Below are positions 28,025-38,475 of a stretch of DNA of 64,000 nucleotides, piece after piece. The translations under genes and the position numbers were made by a program. The DNA lies in NCBI GenBank assembly GCA_002726235.1, contig PBSN01000008.1, positions 386,635 through 450,634 on the forward strand. Direction: 5' to 3'. Position 1 is the stretch's first letter. Every line of letters begins with the position of its first letter. Origin of the DNA: Nitrospiraceae bacterium (GTDB lineage: Bacteria; Nitrospirota; Nitrospiria; Nitrospirales; UBA2166). A model generated the notes under the pieces. It searched no databases and was not told the DNA's origin. It saw only the letters and a list, made by a program, of their open reading frames with translations.

Positions 28025-28884
28025 GCTTCTTGCTCTACTTGTCTACCCTTCCCCCTCGCATAGCGACCGTTTTGAAAAGCCAGAATATGTGGCGCATGCC
28101 GCTCGATTATCTGCCACACTCGTTCCGCTTCAGAATGATCGTAGTACATACTCGAATTCCTTGATTTAAGTTTGGATACCGGTCTAGATATCTTGAATCC
28201 AATTGCTGCCACTGCGTTATCAGGATCAGTCATGAGGTCCTCGTAACATATGATCGCGTGAGCAGAAAGATGTGACATGACACGTCCGAAAATCCAATTG
28301 AGGATCTTCACCTGCCTCACGAGAAGATCCGGTTCATTGACTAGAATCCGCAGTTCGGACGAAATCCGTTCTGCAGAATGCAAATGGCCGCGTGAAATCG
28401 GAAGATCGAGAGATCTCCAGGAAAGTATCGTTGATACTGGATCACGTAGCATAGCAAGCACTGAAATATCTTCACGTGCGACAAGACGATCGATCACGGC
28501 AACCAGCGGCGCATTGCGTTTTACCAAAAGCTGGAACCGAGACTCTGGAATAGGGAGCAATTGCGTTTGCCATTGAAATCCCGACTCTACAACCCAACCA
28601 TCGGCGCTGTGTTCATGGCGAACAGCGTAATTCTCTGCAAGAGCTCCGGTATGCGGATCGATACGATTTTCAATTGGCGTTCCACGCAAAATGTCTTCAC
28701 GGATTTTCGCAATAAACGCGACCAAGCCAGCGACAAACTCCTCTGGTGCGCTTGACTGTTCAGTCAGTGCATCAATCTTCCGCGGTTCACTCAAACAGAT
28801 AACATCAGGCGGATTATGCAACAAGCTTGTCAGGAGTGAAGTACCGCTTCGCGGTGCACCCAAAAGAATGACGTTGTTTTTCAC
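28021..28884 (-). CDS. Sulfotransferase family protein
   Basis: VILLGAPRSGTSLLTSLLHNPPD; VLAMLRDPVSTILSWRS; overlaps the next gene by 4 bp. Confidence 0.8.
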   Translation of the reverse strand: MKNNVILLGAPRSGTSLLTSLLHNPPDVICLSEPRKIDALTEQSSAPEEFVAGLVAFIAKIREDILRGTPIENRIDPHTGALAENYAVRHEHSADGWVVESGFQWQTQLLPIPESRFQLLVKRNAPLVAVIDRLVAREDISVLAMLRDPVSTILSWRSLDLPISRGHLHSAERISSELRILVNEPDLLVRQVKILNWIFGRVMSHLSAHAIICYEDLMTDPDNAVAAIGFKISRPVSKLKSRNSSMYYDHSEAERVWQIIERHAPHILAFQNGRYARGKGRQVEQEA

Positions 28885-29096
28885 AGTCTAGCCATGGCTC
28901 CCTTAAAAAGGTTTTGGCAGTCGTTGGAAGTACCAATCAATTCTGCATTATATACATGTATACATGCCTCAGCATGAATCCACGGCAGAAACATGTCGTC
29001 CATACCAAAAACCATGTCTATCTTCTCGTTCTAAGTCAATCCTTCCGAAGATTCGTGATACACTTGATACTCACTGTCTGTCTCGACTTTGTAACA

Positions 29097-29882
29097 ATGG
29101 CGTTCAAAAAGCTTTTCACACGGTTCTCACGACACAATACTGGCGATGTTTTCGTGTTCGATCAATCAGCATTATCAGCACTCGCCCACACGCACAAAAG
29201 CGCCTACGCCGAGGCAAAACCATTTCCTCACGTGGTGATCAATGATTTCTTACCGCCCTGTGTGGCAAACCGCGCTCTTGAGGAATTCCCTCCCCCCGAC
29301 GCTCCACTTTGGCTTGATTGGAGGAAACGTGACACAGTACACCAGCCGAAGAAACTCGGAATCGGTTCCGCAAAACGCCTAGCACAAGCATCTCCATCCC
29401 TACAACATATTCTATTCACATTGAATTCACACACCATGCTCGAATTCCTGGAGGACCTGACTGACATTCATGGCCTCATCCCAGACCCTCACTTTACTGG
29501 AGGAGGCCTACATCAAATTCTATCTGGGGGCAAGCTTGCGATTCACAGCGATTTTAATTTTGACCGCCGCCTAAAGCTCTATCGGCGAATTAATGTCCTG
29601 ATTTTTCTGAATAAAGATTGGAAGGAAGAATACGGAGGGCACTTAGAGCTTTGGGATCCTGCCATGACACACTGCATACGACGCGTCTTGCCCACATTTA
29701 ATCGATGCGTTATTTTCAACACCAATAAGGATTCTTGCCACGGTCATCCGGAACCGCTGAATACACCGAATGATATCACGCGAAAATCACTTGCCCTCTA
29801 TTATTACTCACGCGATTCCAACGAAGGTGATAACAGTATACGAAGTACAGATTGGCGCATTCGGCCAGGAGAAAATGGGTAA
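29097..29882 (+). CDS. 2-oxoglutarate/Fe(II)-dependent oxygenase
   Basis: LAIHSDFNFD (HxD), CHGHPEPL (distal H), RKSLALYYYS; start placed at ATG 29097 (MAFKKLF). Confidence 0.8.
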   Translation: MAFKKLFTRFSRHNTGDVFVFDQSALSALAHTHKSAYAEAKPFPHVVINDFLPPCVANRALEEFPPPDAPLWLDWRKRDTVHQPKKLGIGSAKRLAQASPSLQHILFTLNSHTMLEFLEDLTDIHGLIPDPHFTGGGLHQILSGGKLAIHSDFNFDRRLKLYRRINVLIFLNKDWKEEYGGHLELWDPAMTHCIRRVLPTFNRCVIFNTNKDSCHGHPEPLNTPNDITRKSLALYYYSRDSNEGDNSIRSTDWRIRPGENG

Positions 29883-30083
29883 CCACGCATGACAGGTATC
29901 GGACCTCATGACTAAACTGTCTGAGTCACACTCAGGGCTTGTGCAAGAATAATTTCATATTCCACAGCACCAATCCATACCAGTTGGCAACGTTGCTCAT
30001 TATCATTTATGTACCTCCCAGGATTCTCGCTCGTCGCATTCTGCCAAGTGGAACCTCAACGCCTTTAATCTTGGAATTCATTT

Positions 30084-31244
30084 TTGCGCGAACTCTATAA
30101 ACATGCTCGCACTTGGCTGCGAGATGTGAGTCGCCAGTCAAGACGTCGCCTGCATACACAAACTCGTACAGCATTACGCTTACGAAAACACGGTCTGCCC
30201 ATGAGTTCAATGCTATTCGTGATGCCAACGTCAGCGGTTGGAGGAGGAAATGTGAAAATTATCCATTATCTTTCACATGCCCGCTCGCTTGGTCTTCGCG
30301 TGGGTTTGTGGGTGACTCAGGATAACGATCCCATCAATTGGTCTCCTCAATCAGTCGCAGACATTCACATCCGAACCCCAGAAACCCTAAAAGAATGGGA
30401 CACAATTTTTTTCACCTGGGCTCCAGATTGGCCAAAGATTTCAGAACGGCTGACATCTCCGCTGTCCGAACAACACATCATTCATATCATCCAACATATT
30501 CGACATATCAATCCCGATTTCCTTAATGGATACGCACTTCATTTGCTGCAGACAAAAGCCTTTTCTCGCATCTGTGTCTCGCCGGAAGTAGCAGAGACAA
30601 TTACCCCATACGTAAAAAACACTGCACTTATGAAAACGATTCCGAATGTGATAGATACCCGCCTGTTTCACCCAACCTTTCGCTGGATTACGCCATCGCG
30701 GCCATTAAAGGTGCTATATGCAAACTGGAAAACCACTTTTGGTAATCGGATCCGCGATTACTGGCAATCTACGCACGCACGGGATACCATTATCTTTGAA
30801 TCAATTGATCATCCTCTTTCGCAGCAAGCGTTTGCCCATCGAATGCGGGCTGCAGATATTTTTATCGGGACCCCGAACAAAACAGAAGGCTTTTACCTCG
30901 CGCCATTAGAAGCCATGGCAAGCGCAGTTGCAGTCATCTGTCCCGACGTTATCGGAAACCGTTCATTTTGCCTACGGAATGTGACTTGTTTGATGCCAGT
31001 CTACGATGATCTGGACGGGCACGTCAGCACATTGCGCCAATTCCTCGATGATCCAAACTTACGACACACCATTGCGCGTAACGGTTACCAAAAAGCACGT
31101 TCGCGTCAGTGGTGGGATGAACGCGGCGATTTTCTTTGTTTTCTACAGCGTCTGACCCCAATTTCCAGCACAACTTCCCATTGTGATGAGAATGTGGCCA
31201 CGACAGTTACATCACACGAGACGATGGCAAATCTGCGGGATTAA
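30084..31244 (+). CDS. Glycosyltransferase
   Basis: GGGNVKIIHYLSHARSLGLRVGLWV; FIGTPNKTEGFYLAPLEAMASAVAVICPDVIGNRSF. Confidence 0.8.
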   Translation: MRELYKHARTWLRDVSRQSRRRLHTQTRTALRLRKHGLPMSSMLFVMPTSAVGGGNVKIIHYLSHARSLGLRVGLWVTQDNDPINWSPQSVADIHIRTPETLKEWDTIFFTWAPDWPKISERLTSPLSEQHIIHIIQHIRHINPDFLNGYALHLLQTKAFSRICVSPEVAETITPYVKNTALMKTIPNVIDTRLFHPTFRWITPSRPLKVLYANWKTTFGNRIRDYWQSTHARDTIIFESIDHPLSQQAFAHRMRAADIFIGTPNKTEGFYLAPLEAMASAVAVICPDVIGNRSFCLRNVTCLMPVYDDLDGHVSTLRQFLDDPNLRHTIARNGYQKARSRQWWDERGDFLCFLQRLTPISSTTSHCDENVATTVTSHETMANLRD

Positions 31245-32523
31245 GAATCCGCTGTAATCCGAAAAATAACCCAGCCAACATCCAAAACAGCACCGCTAAC
31301 ATCCCAAGAAACATCACATCAAATGTGATCCTGATTATCATGCCCACGGTCATCAAAAGAAGTCCAAGCGCAAGCATTCGCTGAAATTCAGATGACCCAC
31401 TCAGAAATCCAGTCCAGAAGGTGCGTAGAATGCGAAGCAGTAGCCATAAAAAAAAGCACAGAGCGGGAATGCCAGCACCAAACGCAAAATCCCCATAACT
31501 GCTATGAATATTATGAAGTTGTGGGGGACATCGCGATATGTGAATATCATGGTACTTTCGAGCGAACGTCTTCGTTCCATATCCCCATCCGGCGATCGGG
31601 CGCTCAATCACATCTTTGATGCCGAGTTCCCAAATATGAATTCGGCACCATAGTGTGCTTAAGTTCATCGTGTCTCCTTCAGCCTCCATACTTCCATGTT
31701 TCTCCGATGCATTCTTTGGCTCATTCTGCATGATCGCAACAATCAATGTACCCAACGCAAACACGAGCATCCCAGCAAGGACAATCTTCATCACGTTCGG
31801 CCCTTTCAGTGTGACAAGCACACAAGCTTGAACGGCGACGGCAATCCACGCACCACGCGTATATGTGAGGAACAGGGCGAATGTTGCGACAACCAACGTC
31901 ACCACAAGCACAAAACGCCATTCCCGATGATTTGTTGACAATGCCCATACCATAACAATTGGCAACCCCATCATGAGGTAGGTGCTGAACCAATGATACT
32001 CTGAAGTCAGAGCATCCGCACGAAGCGTGCGTTGATGCCATTGCTCCACGAGTGACCCATTGGCAAGAAAGAATTCGACAATGCCGTAGATACTCATCAG
32101 AAACATACCGACGACAAACGCTCCAAGGATCCGCTTAACCTGCACTTCTTCTGAAATAAAGTTCACCATTAGAAAAAACATCAGTATATGGGCAAACAGC
32201 TTTCGCCATTCAGAAAAACTATACGCAAAGTCGGTTGCACTGAACACAGAGATGAGAACCCATCCAAGAAGAAGAAGGATCGGAAAATCTAACGACGTCC
32301 GGGCCAATCGCCGATTACGACTCGCGATCTGACGCGTCAGCACAACAATCGCAAGCGTGATGAAAAGATATTCCAGCAGGTGATTGAGGTCAGCAACAAG
32401 AATTGCCGCAGCGATAACCATGAGGCCACACTCGACCCCTCGGTCCAGAAGCCTATCGGTCTGAAAGCAAACCTGCCGCGAAAAGGCAGACGCTGTCCAG
32501 CTATTCTGATTCTTTTCGCTCAA
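31207..32523 (-). CDS. O-antigen ligase/polymerase family membrane protein
   Basis: Multi-TM; TYTRGAWIAVAV; ERPIAGWGYGTKTFARKYHD....LHNIHSSYGDFAFGAGI. Confidence 0.85.
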   Translation of the reverse strand: MSEKNQNSWTASAFSRQVCFQTDRLLDRGVECGLMVIAAAILVADLNHLLEYLFITLAIVVLTRQIASRNRRLARTSLDFPILLLLGWVLISVFSATDFAYSFSEWRKLFAHILMFFLMVNFISEEVQVKRILGAFVVGMFLMSIYGIVEFFLANGSLVEQWHQRTLRADALTSEYHWFSTYLMMGLPIVMVWALSTNHREWRFVLVVTLVVATFALFLTYTRGAWIAVAVQACVLVTLKGPNVMKIVLAGMLVFALGTLIVAIMQNEPKNASEKHGSMEAEGDTMNLSTLWCRIHIWELGIKDVIERPIAGWGYGTKTFARKYHDIHISRCPPQLHNIHSSYGDFAFGAGIPALCFFLWLLLRILRTFWTGFLSGSSEFQRMLALGLLLMTVGMIIRITFDVMFLGMLAVLFWMLAGLFFGLQRILNPADLPSSRVM

Positions 32524-32583
32524 CAGACCCCACTTTCCATCGCAATGAACTTCTAGTCTAACTGGCTCCTATAGCACTGAAGT

Positions 32584-33090
32584 TCATCTCCTCTGAAGCT
32601 GGAGAATCACGTCACTCATCTCCCGAACGGCTCCTGCGCCGCCATTGCGTTCACAAATAAAATCAACAACCTCCTTGACCACAGACACGGCATCCGCAGG
32701 AGCGACGGAGAACCCAACATGTTTAAGCGCATCGAGATCATTGACATCATCACCGATAAAAGCAACATCATGCATGCCCAAGTTATACTTTACACAGAGT
32801 TCAGAGAGAACATTCTTTTTTTCGAAGGTCCCTTGGTGGATCTCCGGCACCTTGAGTCGATCGCCTCGTCGCTGAACGAGATTGGTCTGTTCCGAAGTTA
32901 CAAATGCAGTGATGATTCCAGCAGCTTGTAACAACTTGATCCCCATTCCATCTCGGCTATGAAACTTTTTCATCTCATCCCCTGAGTCCGAATAGTACAT
33001 TCCCCCATCCGTTAGGACCCCATCTACATCCATCGCGACAAGTCTGACTCGGCGAATCTTTGTCTGCAGATCAGCAGTCAGCTCTCGCAT
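32584..33090 (-). CDS. kdsC: KdsC-like HAD phosphatase
   Basis: VAMDVDGVLTDGGMYYSDSGDEMKKFHSRDGMGIKLL; FIGDDVNDLDAL. Confidence 0.88.
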   Translation of the reverse strand: MRELTADLQTKIRRVRLVAMDVDGVLTDGGMYYSDSGDEMKKFHSRDGMGIKLLQAAGIITAFVTSEQTNLVQRRGDRLKVPEIHQGTFEKKNVLSELCVKYNLGMHDVAFIGDDVNDLDALKHVGFSVAPADAVSVVKEVVDFICERNGGAGAVREMSDVILQLQRR

Positions 33091-34139
33091 GCGGTAAATT
33101 GTCCCTTCTCGTTTTTTGTCATTAGCAAGTCGTTAATCGCGTCCACCACTTCGTCAACAGAAATCTGCGCCATGCAACTCTGCGAACCTAAACGACAACC
33201 GGGCACAAAACATGATCGGCAGTCAAAATTCTTGAAGAATACTCGATGTCTCGCACCCCATGGCCCCCATACTTTCGGATTCGTTGGGCCGAACAACGCA
33301 ACAACAGAACACCCCATCGCAACCGCCATATGCATTGGACCATTATCATTTCCAATAAATAGAGCACATCGCTTCATGACTGCAGCAAGCTGAAGCACCG
33401 TTGTTTGTCCTACAATTGACACAGATGTCGTCAACATCTTCTCTTGTATGCTCTGAACCCGAGTACGCTCCTTTTCACTTCCGGCAAATACAATGCGAGT
33501 AGATCTCGAACTCTGAACGGTGTCAGCGACTGCAGCAAAGCGATTCAGCAACCACGACTTGGCTTCCCAACGAGACCCTGGATGAACCATTACCAATTGC
33601 TCCTCACGATTGATGCCGTGATTGAGCAAAAGCTCATTAGCATATTCTTCATCATTAGGCCCCAAAAAAAGCGTTGGAGCCTGCACCATCACATTGAGAC
33701 CAATTTCCTTTACAGCATGCAAGTGATAATCCACGGAGTGCATCTTATCTGGGTCAGCATCGATGATCTGATCATAACAACGTCCTCTCCAGCGATGCTC
33801 AGCATTGTAACCAACACGATATCGTGCGTTCATAAGCCAGGTTATAATTGCTGCCCTGTCCCCATCGGTCAAATCGAGCACAAGGTCATACCGAGACTTC
33901 CGTAAGCACATAACTGCCCGACAACTTTCAATAAAATAACGTCGATCAATCGCGACAAGGTGATCCACAGAGGGGTGATTCTGTAGGATAGACTCGGTGC
34001 CCTTATTGACCATAACTGTCACGTTAGCGTGTGGCAGATTTTTCTTGATAGCCTGCAAACACGGCGTCATAAGCAGCACATCCCCTAAATACCTCAATTT
34101 AATGATAAGAACATCTTTAATGGTCAAGGGATCAATCAT
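33078..34139 (-). CDS. Glycosyltransferase family 9 (heptosyltransferase-like)
   Basis: DVLIIKLRYLGDVLLMTPCLQAIKKNLPHA; GNDNGPMHMAVAMGCSVVALFGPTNPKVWGP. Confidence 0.88.
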   Translation of the reverse strand: MIDPLTIKDVLIIKLRYLGDVLLMTPCLQAIKKNLPHANVTVMVNKGTESILQNHPSVDHLVAIDRRYFIESCRAVMCLRKSRYDLVLDLTDGDRAAIITWLMNARYRVGYNAEHRWRGRCYDQIIDADPDKMHSVDYHLHAVKEIGLNVMVQAPTLFLGPNDEEYANELLLNHGINREEQLVMVHPGSRWEAKSWLLNRFAAVADTVQSSRSTRIVFAGSEKERTRVQSIQEKMLTTSVSIVGQTTVLQLAAVMKRCALFIGNDNGPMHMAVAMGCSVVALFGPTNPKVWGPWGARHRVFFKNFDCRSCFVPGCRLGSQSCMAQISVDEVVDAINDLLMTKNEKGQFTACES

Positions 34140-34145
34140 ATGCTT

Positions 34146-35240
34146 TCAAAACACACCAGTGTATACCGCAAGGGTATTGCGCGCGGTCTGCTCCCAAGAA
34201 AACTCTTTTACTCGAGATAGCCCTTTCTGCCTAAGGCTCTCTCCGATACTAGCGTCGTTAAGAATGGCTTTTATCGATTGAGCCAATGTGGCCGGCTGCA
34301 ACGGATCCACCAGAACTGCCGCATCGCCGACGACTTCGGGGAGAGAAGATGTGTTGGATGTGATGACCGGAATTCCACTTGCCATTGCTTCCAATGGTGG
34401 AATTCCGAACCCCTCGTAGAGTGACGGATAGACAAAGAGTGAGGCGTGTCTATAGAAAGCAGCGAGATGCTCCTGTGCAACATAGCCAGTGATTACCACA
34501 TCGTTAGTTAAGTCAAGCTGACGCATCTTCTGTGCAATTTGCTCCATCCACCTTCCCATTCCACCAACAAGAACAAGTTGGTAGCGCCGTCGAAGATCTC
34601 CAAGCATGGAATAGGCCTCCAAGAGGCCCGAAATGTTTTTCCGCGGCCCCCCCCCCCCAACATGCAAAATATATCCGCCACCGTGAAGCCCATAACGCTG
34701 CTTTAGAAACTCCAGCGTAATATCCGTATGATCAACATTCCTTGCGAGTGAGCCTCCATGATGGACAACATTTATCCGCTCCAATGGAATTCGATAATAG
34801 TCATGAAGATCCTGAGCGGTCTGGTGAGACACCGCAATAATACGATCTGCCCTCGCAAACGCCCGACTAGACCGCCACGAAGCCCATCGTTGTCCGAATA
34901 TTTTTTTAGAATGCTGCGGAAATCTCTCGAGAGCAAGATCGTGCACCGTGATTACACTTCTATATCTCCCGTAAGCCGCCAGTCGATAATTCGTTCCATG
35001 AAATACCTCGATAGCATCTCGTCGCACTTGGCGCCTCATACACCACTTTGGAACCTCCACAGACGAGAAGTTATGTTGATTGATAGATGGATCAATAGGA
35101 AATTGCGACGAGGCGTCATGGTAAAGCACATAGGTGTTTTCATGATCAATGCGCGCAAGAGAAGTCGTAAGATGATAAGCATACCAGCCGATTCCACCAC
35201 GTTCACGAAACATCGGGGTTGCATCGATCCCAATTCTCAT
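34146..35240 (-). CDS. Glycosyltransferase family 4 with in-frame poly-G tract
   Basis: [61 protein letters not shown]. Confidence 0.9.
   Translation of the reverse strand: MRIGIDATPMFRERGGIGWYAYHLTTSLARIDHENTYVLYHDASSQFPIDPSINQHNFSSVEVPKWCMRRQVRRDAIEVFHGTNYRLAAYGRYRSVITVHDLALERFPQHSKKIFGQRWASWRSSRAFARADRIIAVSHQTAQDLHDYYRIPLERINVVHHGGSLARNVDHTDITLEFLKQRYGLHGGGYILHVGGGGPRKNISGLLEAYSMLGDLRRRYQLVLVGGMGRWMEQIAQKMRQLDLTNDVVITGYVAQEHLAAFYRHASLFVYPSLYEGFGIPPLEAMASGIPVITSNTSSLPEVVGDAAVLVDPLQPATLAQSIKAILNDASIGESLRQKGLSRVKEFSWEQTARNTLAVYTGVF
34647..34658. repeat. 12-bp homopolymer, G12 on the coding strand
   Basis: ccgcggCCCCCCCCCCCCaacatg on +. Confidence 0.9.
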
Positions 35241-36454
35241 ACGCTATCTGTCCAAACTCCAGTTCTTAGTGGCGCTTGACCTAGGAGTTCTGCATAGAGA
35301 TCTTCGAACTTCGCGATCTCGGTTTTAATTGAGAAACAGGACTCGACACGCTCACGACCGCGCTTCCCCATCGCCGCTGCCTGTTCAGGGTTTGCCAAGA
35401 GATGGGAAACTGTACGAGCCAATGCTAGCGAATCCTTAGCTTTAACCAACAATCCGGTTTGTCCATGAATGACGACCTCAGGGATCCCTCCAACGGATGT
35501 AGCAACCACTGGTTTATTCATCGCCATGGCCTCAAGAAGCGCGATCCCAAATCCCTCACTCGTCGATGCAAGAACAAACACATCCATCACTGAGATGAGC
35601 GGATACACATCGTCACAAAACCCGGTAAAGATGACATGGTCGCTTACGTTAAGTTCATGCACGAGAGCATACAACGTTCTAGCATATGCCCGATTTCCAT
35701 CACCGACAATCAAACAGAGAATAGATGGGATAACTGTTTTGATATGTGCAACGGCTCGAATCAAAAATTCATACCCCTTCACCGCAAGAAGATTTCCAAC
35801 TGCCCCAATCACAACACGTTCTGGAGCAATTTTGTAACGGGTTTGTATCAAGGCAACATCTTGATGGTCCTCGATTTGCGAGAGATCAATTCCACTATAC
35901 ACCAAGCGTATACGAGAAGGATTGACCCCTGCACCTTCCAGAGACCGTCCCACTGCTTTGGAGACCGGCACACATATTTGACCGGCCTTCAGGCGATATC
36001 GACTAATATGCCGCGGCGCGTAATCTGCTCTGACGTGCGTAATGCAGGGAATATCAGCCAGCCGTGCCGCGGCAAGACCGATTGGAGCCCACCAGAGATC
36101 GTTAATGTGCAACACATCGATCTTGTGATTCACTAGGATCCGAAACAAGCGATACATCGCAGGCAGAATCAGCGGAAAAGCCTTGATCTTTCTCCACGGC
36201 GGCATATTCATGCAGATGACGGGCACTCCAATTTTACGGACCAAAGACACCAACGGATCCTGACAGGGACACACCACAACCGGATCAAACCCACGCAACG
36301 CTTTGATAATCGCCAGAAGGTCTCGCTCAGCGCCACCAATAGAGGTAATGCCATGGAGGAAAAGAACTCGCCCAGAAGCAGAGGTAACCGTTGTTGAGCC
36401 AAGGGTCCTCATAGGGGCTTCTGCGGCCGCCGTACCTTGCGAGAGGCTTCCCAT
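35237..36454 (-). CDS. Glycosyltransferase family 4
   Basis: LFLHGITSIGGAERDLLAIIKAL; VLASTSEGFGIALLEAMAMNKPVVATSVGGIPEVV; start may be ATG 36409. Confidence 0.9.
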   Translation of the reverse strand: MGSLSQGTAAAEAPMRTLGSTTVTSASGRVLFLHGITSIGGAERDLLAIIKALRGFDPVVVCPCQDPLVSLVRKIGVPVICMNMPPWRKIKAFPLILPAMYRLFRILVNHKIDVLHINDLWWAPIGLAAARLADIPCITHVRADYAPRHISRYRLKAGQICVPVSKAVGRSLEGAGVNPSRIRLVYSGIDLSQIEDHQDVALIQTRYKIAPERVVIGAVGNLLAVKGYEFLIRAVAHIKTVIPSILCLIVGDGNRAYARTLYALVHELNVSDHVIFTGFCDDVYPLISVMDVFVLASTSEGFGIALLEAMAMNKPVVATSVGGIPEVVIHGQTGLLVKAKDSLALARTVSHLLANPEQAAAMGKRGRERVESCFSIKTEIAKFEDLYAELLGQAPLRTGVWTDSV

Positions 36455-37227
36455 GTTTTGGCGTACTTCAGAAAGGTATACATGGCAGAGAAGAGACTAT
36501 TGATGAAACCTACCACACCGTCCCGCACTCCTTGCTTCAGGAAAGAGACCTTACACAGGGTAAGCAGAGGATTAAATAGAAGGTGGTACCAGGACACAGA
36601 GGAAAATGTTTCCAATTTTCTTCTCGCTGCAAGCGTTGTGTACTCATCCATCTTTTTCAAATGATCCCCAATGCATCGTTCTGTATAGTGATCAAGAGGA
36701 TTACGTAACGTCCCAATGGACCCTTTTACGAGAAGATTTTCATGAATAAACACGTCGTTATAGAGGGCAGTCTCTTTCTTAAACAAGCGTATTTGATAAT
36801 CGGGATACATTCCTCCATAGCGAACCCAATGCCCCCAGAGAAAGTTACGCCGCGGGATACGGTAGGCAACAGTACCAAGACCTGGGTAACACAATAGATT
36901 CTGGATTTCGTGCTGTAAGGCAAGAGTCACACGTTCATCGGCATCAAGAATCAGAACCCAATCCGACGATGCCTGCGCGATCCCAAAATTCTTCTGCGGA
37001 CCAAATCCTGGCCAGGGTCGCGTAAAAACGCGAACCCCTGGATTCATTCCTCGCGCAATCTCCACGGTTTGATCGGAACTCTCCCCATCGACAAGAATAC
37101 GCTCATCGACCCATTGCACACTTTCAAGACAGTCCGTAATGTTTCGCGCTTCGTTCTTCGCAATCACGACAACTGAGATGGTCATACGACCAACTAGCTT
37201 TCCAGATGAAAGAAGTCGAACATCCAT
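36409..37227 (-). CDS. Glycosyltransferase family 2 (LPS core type)
   Basis: ISVVVIAKNEARNITDCLESVQWVDERILVDGESSDQT; LILDADERV. Confidence 0.9.
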   Translation of the reverse strand: MDVRLLSSGKLVGRMTISVVVIAKNEARNITDCLESVQWVDERILVDGESSDQTVEIARGMNPGVRVFTRPWPGFGPQKNFGIAQASSDWVLILDADERVTLALQHEIQNLLCYPGLGTVAYRIPRRNFLWGHWVRYGGMYPDYQIRLFKKETALYNDVFIHENLLVKGSIGTLRNPLDHYTERCIGDHLKKMDEYTTLAARRKLETFSSVSWYHLLFNPLLTLCKVSFLKQGVRDGVVGFINSLFSAMYTFLKYAKTWEASRKVRRPQKPL

Positions 37228-37674
37228 GTTTACGAAACACCGTCTGAAGTCGCTGGAAATATTTTCTTATACTGGAGAAGCCTCCTCACACAAAAGAGAT
37301 CGCTACAGTTTTCCATCAACGCCTTTTACATCTCGAGCAACCGCCAAACAGACTTCATCCTAAATATAGCGCCAAACCTAGTTTCTCACCTCAACGCAAA
37401 AGATGCGGGTCCACTGGAATATTGTGCCTTGCCGTGCATCGCACCTAATACTGTACATGTCCCAGGTTCCACAACATCAAACAAGTCATGAATGAATTTC
37501 CCCTTCAGACATCGACAAAACCACATGGTCATATCACGTGCCTTAAGTTAAAAATCAATCTGAAGGATTGGTGGAAGCGAATGCGTTAGCCATCCCAGTG
37601 ATAACCGTCAGACAGGTGATGGCTACAACATACATCGCGCCGTCTATCATCCTCAAGAAAGGCAAACCGTTTCA

Positions 37675-38475
37675 TTAGCGAGCGCGGTCATAGTGCTCCC
37701 AAAGCTTGGCATATTTGGTAAACACGTAGGCGGCATATAAGCCTGCCAGGACGAGTCCAGGCATGCCATCCCGAAACCCTTGTCGGGCAATGTACATTTT
37801 GACGAACGTAAACAGCGGATGCGAGACAAGCTGGTGGGCGTAAAACCGGCGCCCTTTACGAAACATAGCCTCTGCACCCAAATTAGAATAGCGATGCATC
37901 TTTCCAAGATATTGACTGATTGTGTGGAAAGGATATTGAAAAACATGGCCATGGAGATACCCCAATTTTCCATCAATCCCATCAAAAAACTCAAAACTTT
38001 CATGAACCATATCCTCTCGATAACGCATTCGTGCCCGGTGGAAGAATTGAGGCTGACGATAATCCGGATACCAGCCTCCATAGCGAATCCACTGACCCAA
38101 AAAATGGCTTTTTCGTGGAACGTAAAACGCATCAGATAGTGAGCCACGTTGCAGGATCGTGGTAATCTCATCACGCAATTCATTCGAAACCCGTTCATCC
38201 GCATCCACGCTCAAAATCCAATCATGCGTCGTATGCGCAATAGCCTGATTACGCAGTCGCCCAAAACCCTCAAACTCGTGCTGAAAAAATCGATCTGTAA
38301 ACTCGCGGCAAATTTGTTCCGTCTTGTCAGTGCTGAATGAATCGACAACGACAATCTCGTCTGCCCACACTACACTCTCCAAGGCTGCACGAATGTTCGC
38401 TTCCTCATTGTGTGTCAACAGATAGACAGAGATGGGGGCTTTAGCGGATTCAATCAAGTGGCTTGGCTTCCTCAA
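37675..38475 (-). CDS. Glycosyltransferase family 2 (LPS core type)
   Basis: ISVYLLTHNEEANIRAALESVVWADEIVVVDSFSTDKT; ILSVDADERVS. Confidence 0.9.
   Translation of the reverse strand: MRKPSHLIESAKAPISVYLLTHNEEANIRAALESVVWADEIVVVDSFSTDKTEQICREFTDRFFQHEFEGFGRLRNQAIAHTTHDWILSVDADERVSNELRDEITTILQRGSLSDAFYVPRKSHFLGQWIRYGGWYPDYRQPQFFHRARMRYREDMVHESFEFFDGIDGKLGYLHGHVFQYPFHTISQYLGKMHRYSNLGAEAMFRKGRRFYAHQLVSHPLFTFVKMYIARQGFRDGMPGLVLAGLYAAYVFTKYAKLWEHYDRAR

Noticed and set aside
35036-35279. Alternate-frame ORFs over the GT4 genes
   Set aside because: Shadows of well-supported glycosyltransferase frames.
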